A stretch of DNA of 64,000 bases from RUG12519 sp045649685 (GTDB lineage: Bacteria > Bacillota > Clostridia > Oscillospirales > Ruminococcaceae), in contig JAZRQJ010000009.1 in the NCBI GenBank assembly GCA_045649685.1, positions 62,001 to 126,000 on the forward strand, read 5' to 3'. The position numbers and the translations under genes were made by a program. This document shows, piece after piece, positions 1-8,075 of this stretch (the stretch's first letter is position 1; every line of letters starts with the position of its first letter). The notes beneath the pieces were generated by a model. That model did no database searches. It saw only the letters and a list, made by a program, of their open reading frames with translations, and was not told the origin of the DNA.

Positions 1-1
1 T

Positions 2-544
2 ATGGTTTATTTATTTTTAGCCGATGGATTTGAAGAAGTTGAAGCAATAACTCCTATTGATTACATTAGACGTTGTAATATCGAAGTGTGTTCTGTTGGA
101 ATTAATGGAAAGCGAATTAAAGGAGCTCACGGACTCGTTATTGAAGCTGATATGGAAATTAGTGAGTTTAATCCAAGTCAAGTTAACGACATGTTGATAT
201 TACCTGGAGGATTGCAGGGGACTCAAAATTTAAAATCAAATAGCAAAGTAATTGAATCTTTAAAAAATTTATGTGATACTGGCAGCATTGCTGCAATATG
301 TGCGGCACCATCTATATTGGGTGAATTAGGGTTGTTAAAAGGTAAGAAAGCGTGTTGTTTTCCTGGTTTTGAAAAATATTTGAAAGGAGCAAAAATTTCA
401 TTTGAACCTGTTGCTGTTGATGGCAATATTATAACATCTAGAGGGCCAGGAACAGCTCAACAATTTTCTTTTGAAATCATTAAATATTTATTAGATAGAG
501 AAAAATCAGATGAAATTGCACAACAAGTGAAATGGGTATTTTAA
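2..544 (+). CDS. DJ-1/PfpI family protein
   Basis: This 180-residue protein has the DJ-1/ThiJ/PfpI fold signature. The nucleophile-elbow cysteine is C100 in AAICAAPS, the partner acidic residue is E14 in FEEVEA, and SRGPGTA lies near the C-terminus. Family members act as deglycases, chaperones or oxidative-stress sensors, and the sequence does not say which applies here. The length is normal for the family. The start begins directly with the first beta strand, as in homologues. Its end overlaps the next gene by 13 nt, which implies translational coupling in a + strand operon that begins upstream of the window. Confidence 0.9.
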   Translation: MVYLFLADGFEEVEAITPIDYIRRCNIEVCSVGINGKRIKGAHGLVIEADMEISEFNPSQVNDMLILPGGLQGTQNLKSNSKVIESLKNLCDTGSIAAICAAPSILGELGLLKGKKACCFPGFEKYLKGAKISFEPVAVDGNIITSRGPGTAQQFSFEIIKYLLDREKSDEIAQQVKWVF

Positions 545-1125
545 ATTGTTCAGATTCTAAATCTGCATTAAGATCAAAACATAAAAGTAATCGCAGATTA
601 ATGGATAAAAATGACAAATTATCCAAGGATTTTAAGATTTTTCAAAGTTTTATATTATCGGATTTGTTTTTGCAATCAGATGTAATTTTAACATATGTTT
701 CTAGTGAAATAGAAGTGGATACTAGAGAAATAATCGAGTATTCTTTGAAGGTAGGGAAAAAGGTTGCTGTTCCTGTTTCAATCAGTGATGATTTTTCTTT
801 GAAATTTTATTTTATAAATTCAATGAATGATTTACGTGTGGGTTATTTTTCAATATTAGAGCCTGATGTAAATATATGTGAATTATGTAATGTTAATAAA
901 TTATCAAGTTTGTTGTGTATTGTTCCAGGCCTCGCTTTTGATTTTAGTGGGCACAGGGTAGGATATGGCAAAGGCTACTATGATAGATTTTTGTATAAAT
1001 ATAAATGTAAAACCGTGGGTTTTTGTTATGAGACTGATTTAATTGAATCAGTTAATAAAAATCAATATGATATACCAGTAGATTCAATATTAACTGAAAA
1101 ACGAATTTTAAAAGTGTTGAAATGA
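532..1125 (+). CDS. 5-formyltetrahydrofolate cyclo-ligase (MTHFS)
   Basis: The enzyme converts 5-formyl-THF plus ATP to 5,10-methenyl-THF in cytosolic folate metabolism. The C-terminal family signature is clear at residues 131-153 (PGLAFDF, then GHRVGYGKGYYDRF, the phosphate/ATP-binding loop). The N-terminal basic helix with ALRSKHKSNRR is also typical. At 197 residues it is full length. The gene starts inside the preceding DJ-1 gene and ends 12 nt before the mltG start, so the three are probably co-transcribed. The pabABC operon at 35-37.5 kb also serves folate metabolism. No strong Shine-Dalgarno is visible; translation is probably coupled. Confidence 0.93.
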   Translation: MGILNCSDSKSALRSKHKSNRRLMDKNDKLSKDFKIFQSFILSDLFLQSDVILTYVSSEIEVDTREIIEYSLKVGKKVAVPVSISDDFSLKFYFINSMNDLRVGYFSILEPDVNICELCNVNKLSSLLCIVPGLAFDFSGHRVGYGKGYYDRFLYKYKCKTVGFCYETDLIESVNKNQYDIPVDSILTEKRILKVLK

Positions 1126-1137
1126 AAGGTTTGAAAT

Positions 1138-2376
1138 ATGAAGTTTGAAAATCAAAAAAATAATAACACTACAAGTAAAAATAAAAAAAAAGATTTTAAT
1201 GAGTTTTTTGAAAAACACGTTGTCAATATAAAGAAAAAAATTAATGATTCGTGTTCTGATGATGATTCTGAAGATGAAAATTATCAGTTTTTTGGACAAA
1301 ATAGTAAAAAAAGTAAAAAGAAACACATTGTTTTTTTGATTTTGATTTCTTTCTTGATTTTAATATCAGCTTTTGTTTTAATTTCTATTAATGAAATTTA
1401 TTCATGTTTTAAAAGTAATGGAAATGACAAAATGATAAATATTCCATATGGTAGTTCTGCAAAGAAAATATCCTATATTTTAAATGAAAATCAGATCATA
1501 GATTATCCATGGCTGTTTTCTGCATATGTTTCTATTAATGGAATAAAAGACTTAAAATATGGCACATTTAATTTAAATACATCTATGAGTTATGATGAAA
1601 TTATAAATATTTTATCAGAGGATTCTAATAATGTTAATCAAGACAAATTTGTAATCTCTGAGGGATCGGATATGTTTAATTTGTGTAGCTTTAATGAAAA
1701 TCAAAAGCTTATCAAAAGTGAAGACATTGTAAAAGAATTAAATAACAAGGAAAATTATTCAAAATATAGTTTTGTAAAGAAAATATCGGAATCTGAATTG
1801 TCTAGAGCATACTACCCGATGGAAGGATTTTGTGCAATGTCAACTTTTTATATAGATTCTAGATCTGATGCAAAATCAATTGCCAATAATATTTTAAAGA
1901 AAACAGATGAAATATTGTCAGAGCTATATGATGATATAAATAACAGTGAAATGAGTTTGTGGGAAATAATGACTGTGGCTTCTATTATCGAATCTGAAAC
2001 AAGCAATGAAACTGAAATGAAAAATATTTCTTCAGTTTTACATAATAGATATAATCATAGTGAACATAAAAATGATAATTTTAAATATTTAAGTTGTGAT
2101 CCAACTAAAAAATATTCATTAAAAATAAAACAAGATATGGAAAAAAATCATAATGTTGATAACAGCAAGGTGGATAGCTACAACACGTATAAATGTTTTG
2201 GATTACCAGCAGGTCCTATTTGTAATCCAAGTGTAAATGCAATTAAAGCAGCTATATATCCTAATAAAACCGATTACTATTATTTTTGTGCAAACATAAA
2301 TACAAAAGAAATATTTTATGCTAGAGATTATGAACAGCATAAGCAAAATTTAATAAAGTCTGGAGTATCAAATTAG
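1138..2376 (+). CDS. mltG: Endolytic transglycosylase MltG
   Basis: This membrane-anchored lytic transglycosylase cleaves nascent peptidoglycan strands and sets glycan length. A charged, low-complexity cytosolic N-terminus (about residues 1-60, Asn/Lys/Asp rich) precedes one transmembrane helix (about 63-85). The YceG-like catalytic domain follows. The catalytic Glu is E285 in ASIIESET, followed by the HNRY and SCDPT elements and the YNTYKCFGLPAGPICNPS block. The long acidic/basic cytosolic extension is common in Gram-positive MltG. The stop codon overlaps the GTG start of the next gene by one base. In Bacillus, mltG (yrrL) also lies near U32-family genes, which supports the call. Confidence 0.93.
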   Translation: MKFENQKNNNTTSKNKKKDFNEFFEKHVVNIKKKINDSCSDDDSEDENYQFFGQNSKKSKKKHIVFLILISFLILISAFVLISINEIYSCFKSNGNDKMINIPYGSSAKKISYILNENQIIDYPWLFSAYVSINGIKDLKYGTFNLNTSMSYDEIINILSEDSNNVNQDKFVISEGSDMFNLCSFNENQKLIKSEDIVKELNNKENYSKYSFVKKISESELSRAYYPMEGFCAMSTFYIDSRSDAKSIANNILKKTDEILSELYDDINNSEMSLWEIMTVASIIESETSNETEMKNISSVLHNRYNHSEHKNDNFKYLSCDPTKKYSLKIKQDMEKNHNVDNSKVDSYNTYKCFGLPAGPICNPSVNAIKAAIYPNKTDYYYFCANINTKEIFYARDYEQHKQNLIKSGVSN

Positions 2377-3599
2377 TGAAAATGAAACATGAAGTTTTAG
2401 CACCAGCTGGGGACTGGGAATGTCTAAATTCTGCAATATTATATGGTGCAGATGCAGTATATTTGGGTGGAGAGATTTTTGGAATGAGATCTAGTGCTGC
2501 TAAGTTTAACGATGATCTTTTGGAGAAGGCTGTCAAATTGGCTCACAAGAACAATGTAAAAATTTATTTAACTTGCAATACCGTTCCAACAAACGCTGAG
2601 GCAGATAAATTAACAAGTTTTATGAGAAATGTACAAGATATAGGAGTTGATGCCTTAATTATTGCTGATTTTGGAACTATGATGGAGGCAAGAAAATTTG
2701 CTCCAAGAATTCCTATTCATATTTCTACACAAGCAGGTATTATGAATTATAAAACAGCTAATGCTTTATATGAGTTAGGGGCATGCAGGGTAGTTTTAGC
2801 TAGAGAATTACCCTTAAATGACATTGAAATTATTGCTAAAAATACACCTTCAGATTTGGAAATTGAATGTTTTGTTCACGGTGCGACTTGCATGTCCTTT
2901 TCAGGTAGGTGTTTAATATCACAATATATGTTGGGTAGAGACGCCAATAGAGGGGAATGTGCTCAACCGTGCAGATGGGGATATCACATAGTTGAAGAAA
3001 AAAGGCCAAATCAATATTTCCCTATATTTGAAGATGAAAAAGGAAGTTATATATTAAATTCAAAGGATTTGTGTTTAATAGAACATTTAGATAAATTGTC
3101 AAATGCAGGAGTAATTAGTTTTAAAATAGAAGGAAGGGCAAAATCGTCCTATTATGTTTCTGCTGTAACCAATGCATACAGAATGGCTACAGATATTTTA
3201 GAGAGCCAAGATAATTACGTTTTGCCTGAATGGATAAAAGATGAGTTACTTAAAGTTAGTCATAGACATTATCACGAAGGATTTTTATTTGGTAAACCGT
3301 CACAAGGTCAATATTATAAAAATGGAGGGTATATTAGAAACTATGATATAGTGGCTGTGGTAGAGGATTATGATGGAGAATTTTTATATTGTACTCAAAA
3401 AAACAAATTTAATGTTGGAGATGTTGTAGAAATACTTCAACCTAATAAAAAGCCTTTTATTTTTGAGGTAGATCAAATACTTAACGATATGAAAGAATCC
3501 ATAATTTCAGCGCCACATTCTCAAATGAAGTTATACATTCCTTTTGAGAATAATAATGAAGTAAAAAAAGGTAGTATAATTAGAAAAAAGATAGATTAA
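2376..3599 (+). CDS. U32 family protein, TrhP-type tRNA hydroxylation factor
   Basis: The protein has the peptidase-U32 fold with the family signature ECFVHGATCMSFSGRCLIS. Cysteines C172, C179, C195 and C233 match the four-cysteine Fe-S ligand pattern of U32 proteins, and C199 is an extra cysteine. A C-terminal beta-barrel-like domain (about residues 330-407) is typical of the TrhP/YegQ branch, which makes prephenate-dependent 5-hydroxyuridine at tRNA position 34. Proteolysis is the historical name and is not expected. The start is GTG at 2376, about 10 nt after GGAG; an ATG at 2382 is the alternative. The assignment to the TrhP subgroup is inference. Confidence 0.85.
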   Translation: MKMKHEVLAPAGDWECLNSAILYGADAVYLGGEIFGMRSSAAKFNDDLLEKAVKLAHKNNVKIYLTCNTVPTNAEADKLTSFMRNVQDIGVDALIIADFGTMMEARKFAPRIPIHISTQAGIMNYKTANALYELGACRVVLARELPLNDIEIIAKNTPSDLEIECFVHGATCMSFSGRCLISQYMLGRDANRGECAQPCRWGYHIVEEKRPNQYFPIFEDEKGSYILNSKDLCLIEHLDKLSNAGVISFKIEGRAKSSYYVSAVTNAYRMATDILESQDNYVLPEWIKDELLKVSHRHYHEGFLFGKPSQGQYYKNGGYIRNYDIVAVVEDYDGEFLYCTQKNKFNVGDVVEILQPNKKPFIFEVDQILNDMKESIISAPHSQMKLYIPFENNNEVKKGSIIRKKID

Positions 3600-3627
3600 A
3601 TTTTTTATGGTTAAATTTATTTAACTT

Positions 3628-3655
3628 AGTTCGCTAAATAGAAATTTAGCGAACT
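3628..3655. repeat. Perfect 28-bp palindrome upstream of the Xer-type recombinase gene
   Basis: The two 12-nt arms AGTTCGCTAAAT (3628-3639) and ATTTAGCGAACT (3644-3655) are perfect inverted complements around the 4-nt loop AGAA. No T-run follows; the next bases are the G-rich Shine-Dalgarno of the recombinase gene. It could be a hairpin controlling that gene, or a recombinase-binding site, since it also fits an 11-6-11 layout like dif. Confidence 0.85.
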
Positions 3656-3669
3656 TGGGGGGGATTAAA

Positions 3670-4695
3670 TTGTCAACTTTAACTCAAAACCAAGAATATC
3701 AAGATTTACCAGAGCTAGTACGTCAGTATTTATTTTATATAACAACAATAAAAAATCGTTCTCCACGTACGGCGTCTGCATATGCTGTTGACTTACGTAA
3801 TTTTTTTAAATTTTATAAAGTTTATAAAAAACTTACAGATGATAATATTGAGTTTGAAAATATACAAATTGATGATATTGATATTGATTTAATAAAACAA
3901 ATAAAATTATTGGATGTTTATGAATATTTAAACTTTGTAATGAAAGAAAAAAATAACTCTGCCAAAGCACGTGCTCGCAAAGTTAGTTCTATTCGTGGTT
4001 TTTTTAAATATTTGACGGTAAATTTATGTGTTATAAAAGAAAATCCGGTTGAAAATCTTGAAATGCCTTCATTAAAAAAATCTATACCGAAATATTTATC
4101 AATTGATGAAAGCAAAGAATTATTAAAAAGCAAATCATTGTCGAAATCTGAAAATAAATTTAGGGACTACTGCATTCTAACGTTGTTTTTAAATTGTGGA
4201 ATGCGTTTGTCTGAATTAGTAAATATAGATTTAGGAGACATCAAACTTGAAACAGGAAATTTGAAACTGCTTGGAAAAGGAAACAAAGAAAGAGTAGTTT
4301 TCTTAAACGATGCTTGTATATCTTCAGTAAAAGATTATATTGAAAAAGAAAGAAACAACATCAAAATAATAAAAGATAACTATGCTCTATTTTTATCAAG
4401 TAGGACCGGAAAAAGAATAGGTGCAAGACAAATTCAAAAAATAGTTCAATCTTCTTTAAGAGATGCAGGTTTATCCGGAAAAGGATATTCTCCACACAAA
4501 TTACGTCATACTGCAGCAACTTTATTATATCAACACGGTAAAGTAGACATATTAGTTTTAAAAGAACTGCTTGGACATGTTAATGTAGGTACTACTGAGA
4601 TATACACTCATATATCTAATGATATGATCAAGGAAGCTGTAGTAAAAAATCCACTATCAAATGAAAAAATTAAAGAAAAAGAAGCAGAAGAATAA
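3670..4695 (+). CDS. Tyrosine recombinase, XerC/XerD type
   Basis: This site-specific recombinase of 341 residues has an N-terminal SAM-like core-binding domain (about residues 10-125) and a C-terminal catalytic domain. With the start used here, the catalytic set is R179 (CGMRLSEL), K203 (LGKGNKER), H276 and R279 (HKLRH), H303 (LGHVN) and the nucleophile Y312 (TEIYTHIS). It is about 40 residues longer than classical XerC/D, mostly from an acidic insertion around residues 50-80. TTG at 3670 is chosen because the G-run at 3657-3663 makes a Shine-Dalgarno 6 nt upstream; the upstream TTG at 3655 lies in the palindrome. A chromosome-dimer-resolution role is likely, while an integrase role is less so because no mobile genes surround it. 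Confidence 0.88.
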   Translation: MSTLTQNQEYQDLPELVRQYLFYITTIKNRSPRTASAYAVDLRNFFKFYKVYKKLTDDNIEFENIQIDDIDIDLIKQIKLLDVYEYLNFVMKEKNNSAKARARKVSSIRGFFKYLTVNLCVIKENPVENLEMPSLKKSIPKYLSIDESKELLKSKSLSKSENKFRDYCILTLFLNCGMRLSELVNIDLGDIKLETGNLKLLGKGNKERVVFLNDACISSVKDYIEKERNNIKIIKDNYALFLSSRTGKRIGARQIQKIVQSSLRDAGLSGKGYSPHKLRHTAATLLYQHGKVDILVLKELLGHVNVGTTEIYTHISNDMIKEAVVKNPLSNEKIKEKEAEE

Positions 4696-4708
4696 TTTGA
4701 ATTATCTC

Positions 4709-5143
4709 CTACTTCCCAGTCGACCCAAATCCACCAGTACCTCTCAATGTATCATTTAATGTATCTGTTTCAATAAAGTCAACAGACAAGAATGGAATAA
4801 TAACTAACTGAGCTATACGTTCTCCTGGATTAACTGTAACATCTTCATTGCTATGATTATGTAAAGCAACTATATATTCTCCCCTATAGTCACTATCGCA
4901 CACTCCAACTTTATTTGCTGGAGCTAATCCCTTTTTTGTAGATAACCCGCTCCTTGCAAATATCATTCCTGCATAACCTACCGGTATCTCCATAGCGAGT
5001 CCGGTGGGAATTTTTACTGTTTGATTGGATTTAACATTTATTGGTTCTTCTAAACAAGCATATAAATCATAACCGGCTGAAAATTCACTACCTTTATTTG
5101 GAATTATCGCATTTTTATTCAATTTTTTTATATTAATTTTCAT
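4709..5143 (-). CDS. dut: dUTP diphosphatase
   Basis: This trimeric dUTPase converts dUTP to dUMP and PPi, keeping uracil out of DNA. All five motifs are visible in order: AGYDLYA, PTGLAMEIP with ARSGLSTKKG, GVCDSDYRGE, GERIAQLVI and the C-terminal arm RGTGGFGSTGK. The motif-III Asp is in DSDYRGE. At 144 residues the length is standard. It is convergent with the recombinase gene, with only 13 nt between the stops. It lies 23 nt downstream of the ricin-lectin gene, so it may be expressed from that gene's promoter. Confidence 0.96.
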   Translation of the reverse strand: MKINIKKLNKNAIIPNKGSEFSAGYDLYACLEEPINVKSNQTVKIPTGLAMEIPVGYAGMIFARSGLSTKKGLAPANKVGVCDSDYRGEYIVALHNHSNEDVTVNPGERIAQLVIIPFLSVDFIETDTLNDTLRGTGGFGSTGK

Positions 5144-5166
5144 TCAAAAATAGTCCTTTTCGTTTT

Positions 5167-5763
5167 TTATTTTGTATTTTTTATTTTAGATTTTGTTTTG
5201 TTCGTTTTTAGCGAATCAGATAATAACGATGTATTTATTTTTTTAGTTGGAATGTTTACTTTTTTTGAAGTAATTTTCTTACTTTTACAATTCGTTTTTT
5301 TGCAAGAGCCTAATGGCTTTTCTAAATACCAAAGTTGATTATCCGAATCAAAATCATCCCATATATGGATACGAGCACTATTAGAATCATCTAACCCTGC
5401 ATCTAAAACCTTATTTGAGTGTTTTGAAATAATTTTGAAATACCCATCACTTCCAAACTCAACATCCCAAAGCTGAGTTTCAACATCTGAATCACTCCAT
5501 TGATGAACTTGAGCTCCATTCGATGAACCAACAGAGACTATGTCAATTGGCTTTTTTGAGTTTCGACAAACTATTTTATAAAATTTTTTCGATGGATCAG
5601 AAACGAATTTAAATTGTTGGTTTTCAGTGCCAATTTTATCATATATTTGAACTGCTCCCCCATCGTTGCAAGCAGCTAGAGCATCAACATCCATAACTTT
5701 ATTGCTTTTTTTCGAAACAATATGATAATAAATATTAGGAACAATTTTTTTTATCATTGCCAT
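5167..5763 (-). CDS. Leaderless ricin B-type lectin domain protein with lysine-rich tail
   Basis: The 198-residue protein carries one ricin-B (beta-trefoil, CBM13-like) domain over about residues 8-150. Three similar repeats carry the Q-x-W-like signatures ENQQFKF, ETQLWDV and DNQLWYLE. About 45 residues of Lys/Ser/Thr/Asn-rich basic tail follow. There is no signal peptide or transmembrane segment, which is unusual for a carbohydrate-binding domain and suggests an intracellular or spore-associated role, or non-classical release. The nearest in-frame alternative start is 6 nt downstream. A good promoter lies just upstream at 5817-5844. No function is assigned; sugar binding is inferred from the fold only. 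Confidence 0.8.
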   Translation of the reverse strand: MAMIKKIVPNIYYHIVSKKSNKVMDVDALAACNDGGAVQIYDKIGTENQQFKFVSDPSKKFYKIVCRNSKKPIDIVSVGSSNGAQVHQWSDSDVETQLWDVEFGSDGYFKIISKHSNKVLDAGLDDSNSARIHIWDDFDSDNQLWYLEKPLGSCKKTNCKSKKITSKKVNIPTKKINTSLLSDSLKTNKTKSKIKNTK

Positions 5764-5816
5764 GTTATATCACGCTCACTTCCCTATTACGAAAAAATTT
5801 ACCTCTAAACAAGTTC

Positions 5817-5844
5817 ATTATATCATTTGTGATAGATTTGTCAA
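5817..5844 (-). promoter_or_regulatory. Sigma-A promoter for the ricin-lectin gene (possibly also dut)
   Basis: On the minus strand TTGACA and TATAAT, both exact consensus, are separated by 16 bp. The expected start site is about 45 nt before the ATG. This gives the lectin its own strong promoter, separate from recQ upstream. Confidence 0.75.
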
Positions 5845-5871
5845 ATTTTTCGATATTCTTACTGTAATATA

Positions 5872-7698
5872 TTATTCCATAGAATTTAAAATATATTTAT
5901 TGACAATATCTACAATATATTTTCCGTATCTTTTAATTTTGTTTTCACCAAATCCCACAACATCTAATAAATCATTCATCTCTGTTGGTAATACTTTGCA
6001 AATGTGATTTATTGTTCTATTTGAAAAGATAACATATGCAGGAACATTTTGTTCTTTAGCTAATTCTGATCTTAGTTTTTTAATTGAATCATATAATATT
6101 AAATCATCAGAAGGTATTTTGTTAATTTTAAAGATGTTTTTTTGTTTTTTGCGTTGCTTTAATTTTATTTTTTGATCAGTTTTGCCAGTTATAAAATTCA
6201 TTGCATTTTTATTTAGCTTGAGTATTGGATATTCTTGACCTTCTATACAAATATAGTCTTTATGTATAAGTTCTTTTATGTAACTTTTTAACGATGTTAA
6301 AGATATTCTTTTTAACGATCCATACGATAAAATAGAATCATATTCAAAGTCAAAAATTTTTTTATTTGTTTTTGATCCTTTTAATATATCACATATCATT
6401 TTTATTCCATATTTTTCATTAGTTTCAAGTATAGCTGCAAAAATATTTTTAGCTTCAAAAGTAAAATCAATTTCTTCGAAATCAGATAAACAATTGCCAC
6501 AATTTTTACATTGTTCTATCTTTTCACCAAAATAACTTAACATATATTTTTGATAGCATTGTGTTCCTTTACAATAAGACATCATATTATCCAAATTTTT
6601 ATAATCTTGATTTTTGATTTGTTTAAGTTGTTCAGGATTTAGCTCGCTATTAGTATTATTATTTATTAAAAAATTATTTAAAACCATATCTGAATCAGAA
6701 TAGAGCATGATACATTTAGATGGTTCGCCATCTCTCCCCGCTCTACCTGCTTCTTGATAGTAACTTTCTATATTTTTAGGCATATTAAAATGAATAATCA
6801 TTCTTATGTCTGGCTTATTTATTCCCATTCCAAAAGCGTTAGTCGCAACAAATATGTTTTTCTTATCATATATAAATTCTTCCTGATTGCGTCTTCGTTC
6901 AATATTACTCAATCCAGCGTGATATTTAGCAACTTTATACCTCTTATTCAAAAGAAGATTATGTATTTCATCTACTTTTTTTCGAGTTCCACAATAAATT
7001 ATTACGCTATCGTTTTGTACTTCTTCTAACAGCTTAAGTAATTCAAATATTTTATCCTTATCCTTAGCTTGTATAACATCAAAATATAGATTTTTTCTTT
7101 CAAATCCAGTTGTAATGCTATAAGGATTTTGCAGTTTTAATAAATTTTTAATATCTTCTCGCACACGTTCTGTTGCTGTTGCAGTGAATGCTGTAAATAT
7201 AGGCCGTTTTTTTAGTAAGCTTAAAAAATCACATATTTTTAGATAACTTGGTCTAAAATCGTGCCCCCATTGAGAAACACAATGTGCCTCATCAACAACA
7301 ACCATAGATATGTTTATTTTTTTATACAATTCTAAAAAGCTGTCTGTAAATAATCTTTCTGGAGAAACATAGATAATTTTATAAAAATTATTGTAAGCAT
7401 TATAAAGTGCTTTTCTATATTGACCAGCAGAAAGACTGCTATTTAAATAAGCAGCCTTTATTCCGTTTTCTATTAATAATCTAACTTGATCCTTCATTAA
7501 AGATATTAGTGGCGATACTACAATAGTTACACCTTCCATAATTAATGCAGGAATTTGAAAACAAATAGATTTTCCAGCGCCAGTTGGCATTATTCCTAAA
7601 ACATCTTTTCCAGCCAGTATATTGTCTATTATTTTTTCTTGACCATTTCTAAAAGAATTGTAGCCAAAATATTTTTTTAAAACTTCATATTTATCCAT
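5872..7698 (-). CDS. recQ: ATP-dependent DNA helicase RecQ
   Basis: This superfamily-2 3'-5' DNA helicase has Walker A MPTGAGKS (about 37-44), the DEAH box at 136-139 followed by the aromatic-rich loop (CVSQWGHDFRPSY), FTATAT, and motif VI YYQEAGRAGRDG. A zinc-binding cysteine group (CKGTQCYQKYML, then CKNCGNC), a winged-helix RQC region and a C-terminal HRDC domain (about 530-608) complete the classic RecQ layout at 608 residues. It acts in recombinational repair and fork processing. It sits directly after the DUF6483-like gene and polC on the same strand, separated by a few bases. Confidence 0.96.
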   Translation of the reverse strand: MDKYEVLKKYFGYNSFRNGQEKIIDNILAGKDVLGIMPTGAGKSICFQIPALIMEGVTIVVSPLISLMKDQVRLLIENGIKAAYLNSSLSAGQYRKALYNAYNNFYKIIYVSPERLFTDSFLELYKKINISMVVVDEAHCVSQWGHDFRPSYLKICDFLSLLKKRPIFTAFTATATERVREDIKNLLKLQNPYSITTGFERKNLYFDVIQAKDKDKIFELLKLLEEVQNDSVIIYCGTRKKVDEIHNLLLNKRYKVAKYHAGLSNIERRRNQEEFIYDKKNIFVATNAFGMGINKPDIRMIIHFNMPKNIESYYQEAGRAGRDGEPSKCIMLYSDSDMVLNNFLINNNTNSELNPEQLKQIKNQDYKNLDNMMSYCKGTQCYQKYMLSYFGEKIEQCKNCGNCLSDFEEIDFTFEAKNIFAAILETNEKYGIKMICDILKGSKTNKKIFDFEYDSILSYGSLKRISLTSLKSYIKELIHKDYICIEGQEYPILKLNKNAMNFITGKTDQKIKLKQRKKQKNIFKINKIPSDDLILYDSIKKLRSELAKEQNVPAYVIFSNRTINHICKVLPTEMNDLLDVVGFGENKIKRYGKYIVDIVNKYILNSME

Positions 7699-7700
7699 GA

Positions 7701-8060
7701 CTACGAACTCATAACTATTTTTTCTATTTCTTGTATGCCTTCTAGAACTTCTTGTTTTGAAAAATCATTTTTTTCCAAAATTTCTTCATCTATATTATTG
7801 AGTTGAAGATAGAACCAAACTGCTACTTGTAAACTTCCCTGACCTTTATCATTATCAATCGATTCAAAAAGTAAATCTTCGGCCTTATTAAAATTATTTT
7901 CTTTTATTAAATCCGACAGTCTTAATTTTAGTTCTAAAGAAGCAGTATCAAATTTATAATCGTTAATATTAAATTCTTTGCTCTTTTTTGGAAACAGAAT
8001 AGTATACAGAAGTTTTGATATAAACTCCACTTGTTCAAATACATGATCTCTTCTAACCAT
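7701..8060 (-). CDS. Small DUF6483-like protein
   Basis: A 119-residue soluble, mostly helical, acidic protein. The pattern of an N-terminal helix (HVFEQVEFISKLLYTIL), a middle NNFNKAEDLLFE and the C-terminal VAVWFYLQLN...FSKQEVLEGI resembles, from memory, the uncharacterised clostridial family DUF6483. The ATG at 8060 is preferred because AGGAG ends 8 nt upstream; an in-frame GTG at 8069 abuts that Shine-Dalgarno. It lies between polC (15 nt) and recQ (2 nt), so it probably shares their transcript. The function is unknown. Confidence 0.7.
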   Translation of the reverse strand: MVRRDHVFEQVEFISKLLYTILFPKKSKEFNINDYKFDTASLELKLRLSDLIKENNFNKAEDLLFESIDNDKGQGSLQVAVWFYLQLNNIDEEILEKNDFSKQEVLEGIQEIEKIVMSS

Positions 8061-8075
8061 AAAAAACACTCCTTT

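Noticed and set aside
3655..3669. Upstream TTG start for the recombinase gene
   Set aside because: It lies in the right arm of the palindrome and would place the G-rich Shine-Dalgarno inside the coding sequence; TTG at 3670 fits better.
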